From: Panagrolaimus kolymaensis
Taxonomy: Eukaryota; Nematoda; Chromadorea; Rhabditida; Panagrolaimidae
Direction of reading: 5' to 3'
Length of the DNA: 64,000 bases
NCBI GenBank assembly: GCA_028622995.1
Contig: JAJQJQ010000022.1
Span: 3,658,001-3,722,000 of the forward strand
Positions 62,980 to 64,000 of this stretch are shown here, in pieces (the stretch's first letter is position 1; every line of letters starts with the position of its first letter). Below the pieces are notes generated by a model. The model was given only the letters and a program-made list of their open reading frames with translations. It was not told the DNA's origin and searched no databases. Made by a program: the position numbers and the translations under genes.

Positions 62980-64000
62980 GGCTAAAAATAAAAACTAAAT
63001 TGATTAAAAATATGAAAGAAACGACAACGCGGTTAAAAATGTTAACGATTAGAGAAAATCAAGTTATCATTTAATGGATAAACGAATAACCAAAGAGATT
63101 TATTTTAACGGACAATCTTCCAACAAGGATACATTCACCATGCAATTTATGGGTACAAGGTATGAAGAAGAAGAAAAATGCAGCAAAAATGAAGAAACAA
63201 AAAACAAACAAAAGTGATCAACAAAGAAAAAAAATTGACGCGAGAGAAAAAACAAAGATGCCGCCAAATTTAAGCAACGTGAAACAAAAATGAGAGAAGA
63301 GAAAGAAGAAATTGAAAAGTGGAACAATAAAGCTTTTGCAGAAACAATAAATTATTTCTTTCAAAGGTTTAATCAAGTTTAGATATACGATTCTCACCGT
63401 ATTATAAATTAGCAATTTGCAAATTATTGTTAGGTTATTTAATAATAATAAAAAATAATGACGACATCACAACGATGATGGAGGTCGGAAAATTTCGCGT
63501 AAACCTTTTTTTTGAAATGAAACGAAAGCGGGATTTTTCTTCTGGTTTTTATTTGTCCGAAAATTAAATCAGGTGATAGCGATGATGATACATATAATAG
63601 TAGTTTAAAAATATAAGTCACGCTTCTCTCCATTCAAAGAAATTCAATACATGAAAGACGTCAATGATAATGCGTGCCAATATTGAAAGAAACAAAACAA
63701 TGAAATGTTACAACATTTTATTATTTTCTAGTTTTTTGATCAATAAAGAAATCAACTTTTGCATCAAAGGTTATCTGAGTGCTTCACTTTTTTCAAAACA
63801 TGCGATTGTTTTTATATTAGATTTATGTCAGTATAAATGTTTTTTGTTTGTCCAAAATTAGTCTACAGATTTTTTTTGCTAAAAGCAATCAAACATTAAC
63901 AAATTAAGTAAATACAGCTTTAAATTTGCAGTTAAAAAATCTTTCTTAATTAAAAGTTTAATCAAAAACTGACAATGAAAAAATAAGTTTAATTAATAAT
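62980..64000. other. gene-free right end of the window
   Basis: About 1 kb upstream of the SLC19 gene. Only short A/T-driven frames on both strands; no feature supported. Confidence 0.45.

Noticed and set aside
63100..63861. Short frames at the right end of the window
   Set aside because: Hydrophobic or Lys-rich shadows of A/T runs on both strands.

Overview
The window is from the nuclear genome of an AT-rich nematode. The genes are intron-dense, with mostly 45-55 bp introns that usually end in TTTTAG. Several start codons sit just downstream of a bare 3' splice site, as expected for spliced-leader trans-splicing. The gene content is nematode-specific: a CUT-1-type cuticlin, two pepsin-inhibitor-3 family proteins and serpentine chemoreceptor-like genes. 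I cannot assign a genus. Apart from three repeats and a tRNA-like remnant, everything recognised is protein-coding. I saw no rRNA, no intact tRNA and no CRISPR array. Where exon coordinates are given, they were joined by hand and the reading frames close exactly.

Layout, left to right. 1-4 kb: HGH1 (runs off the left edge), a secreted Cys/Pro-rich surface protein and a Gln/His/Asn-rich protein. 4-9.7 kb: long non-coding stretch. 9.7-12.5 kb: G-protein beta subunit (gpb-1). 14.3-17.6 kb: EMC3, CCDC174 and a DUSP19-like phosphatase. 18.3-23.1 kb: DNA polymerase zeta catalytic subunit (rev-3), with a hAT-like MITE in one intron. 23.2-28.5 kb: F-box protein, a decayed zone, cct-2 and a Ulp/SENP-type SUMO protease. 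31-32.4 kb: cuticlin. 34-40.5 kb: a helical protein of unknown function and a full ABCB (P-glycoprotein) transporter. 40.5-44.1 kb: gene-poor, with a perfect 198-bp inverted repeat and a tRNA-like remnant. 44.1-50 kb: two pepsin-inhibitor-3 proteins flanking a four-TM protein. 50.7-53.8 kb: a chemoreceptor, a small gene apparently split by a MITE, and TMEM65. 53.9-57 kb: THOC3 and, head-to-head, the rRNA m6A methyltransferase ZCCHC4. 57.1-59.2 kb: an apoptosis-inducing factor fused in frame to an N-terminal Mpv17/PMP22-like membrane domain. 59.6-63 kb: a second serpentine receptor and an SLC19 vitamin carrier.

Most genes are unrelated housekeeping functions. The linked groups are: probable same-strand (operon-like) pairs Ulp protease/cct-2, CCDC174/EMC3 and THOC3/TMEM65; head-to-head pairs CCDC174/DUSP and THOC3/ZCCHC4; and the pepsin-inhibitor pair. 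The most unusual single object is the Mpv17-AIF fusion. Its junction lies inside one uninterrupted exon, so it does not depend on a predicted splice.
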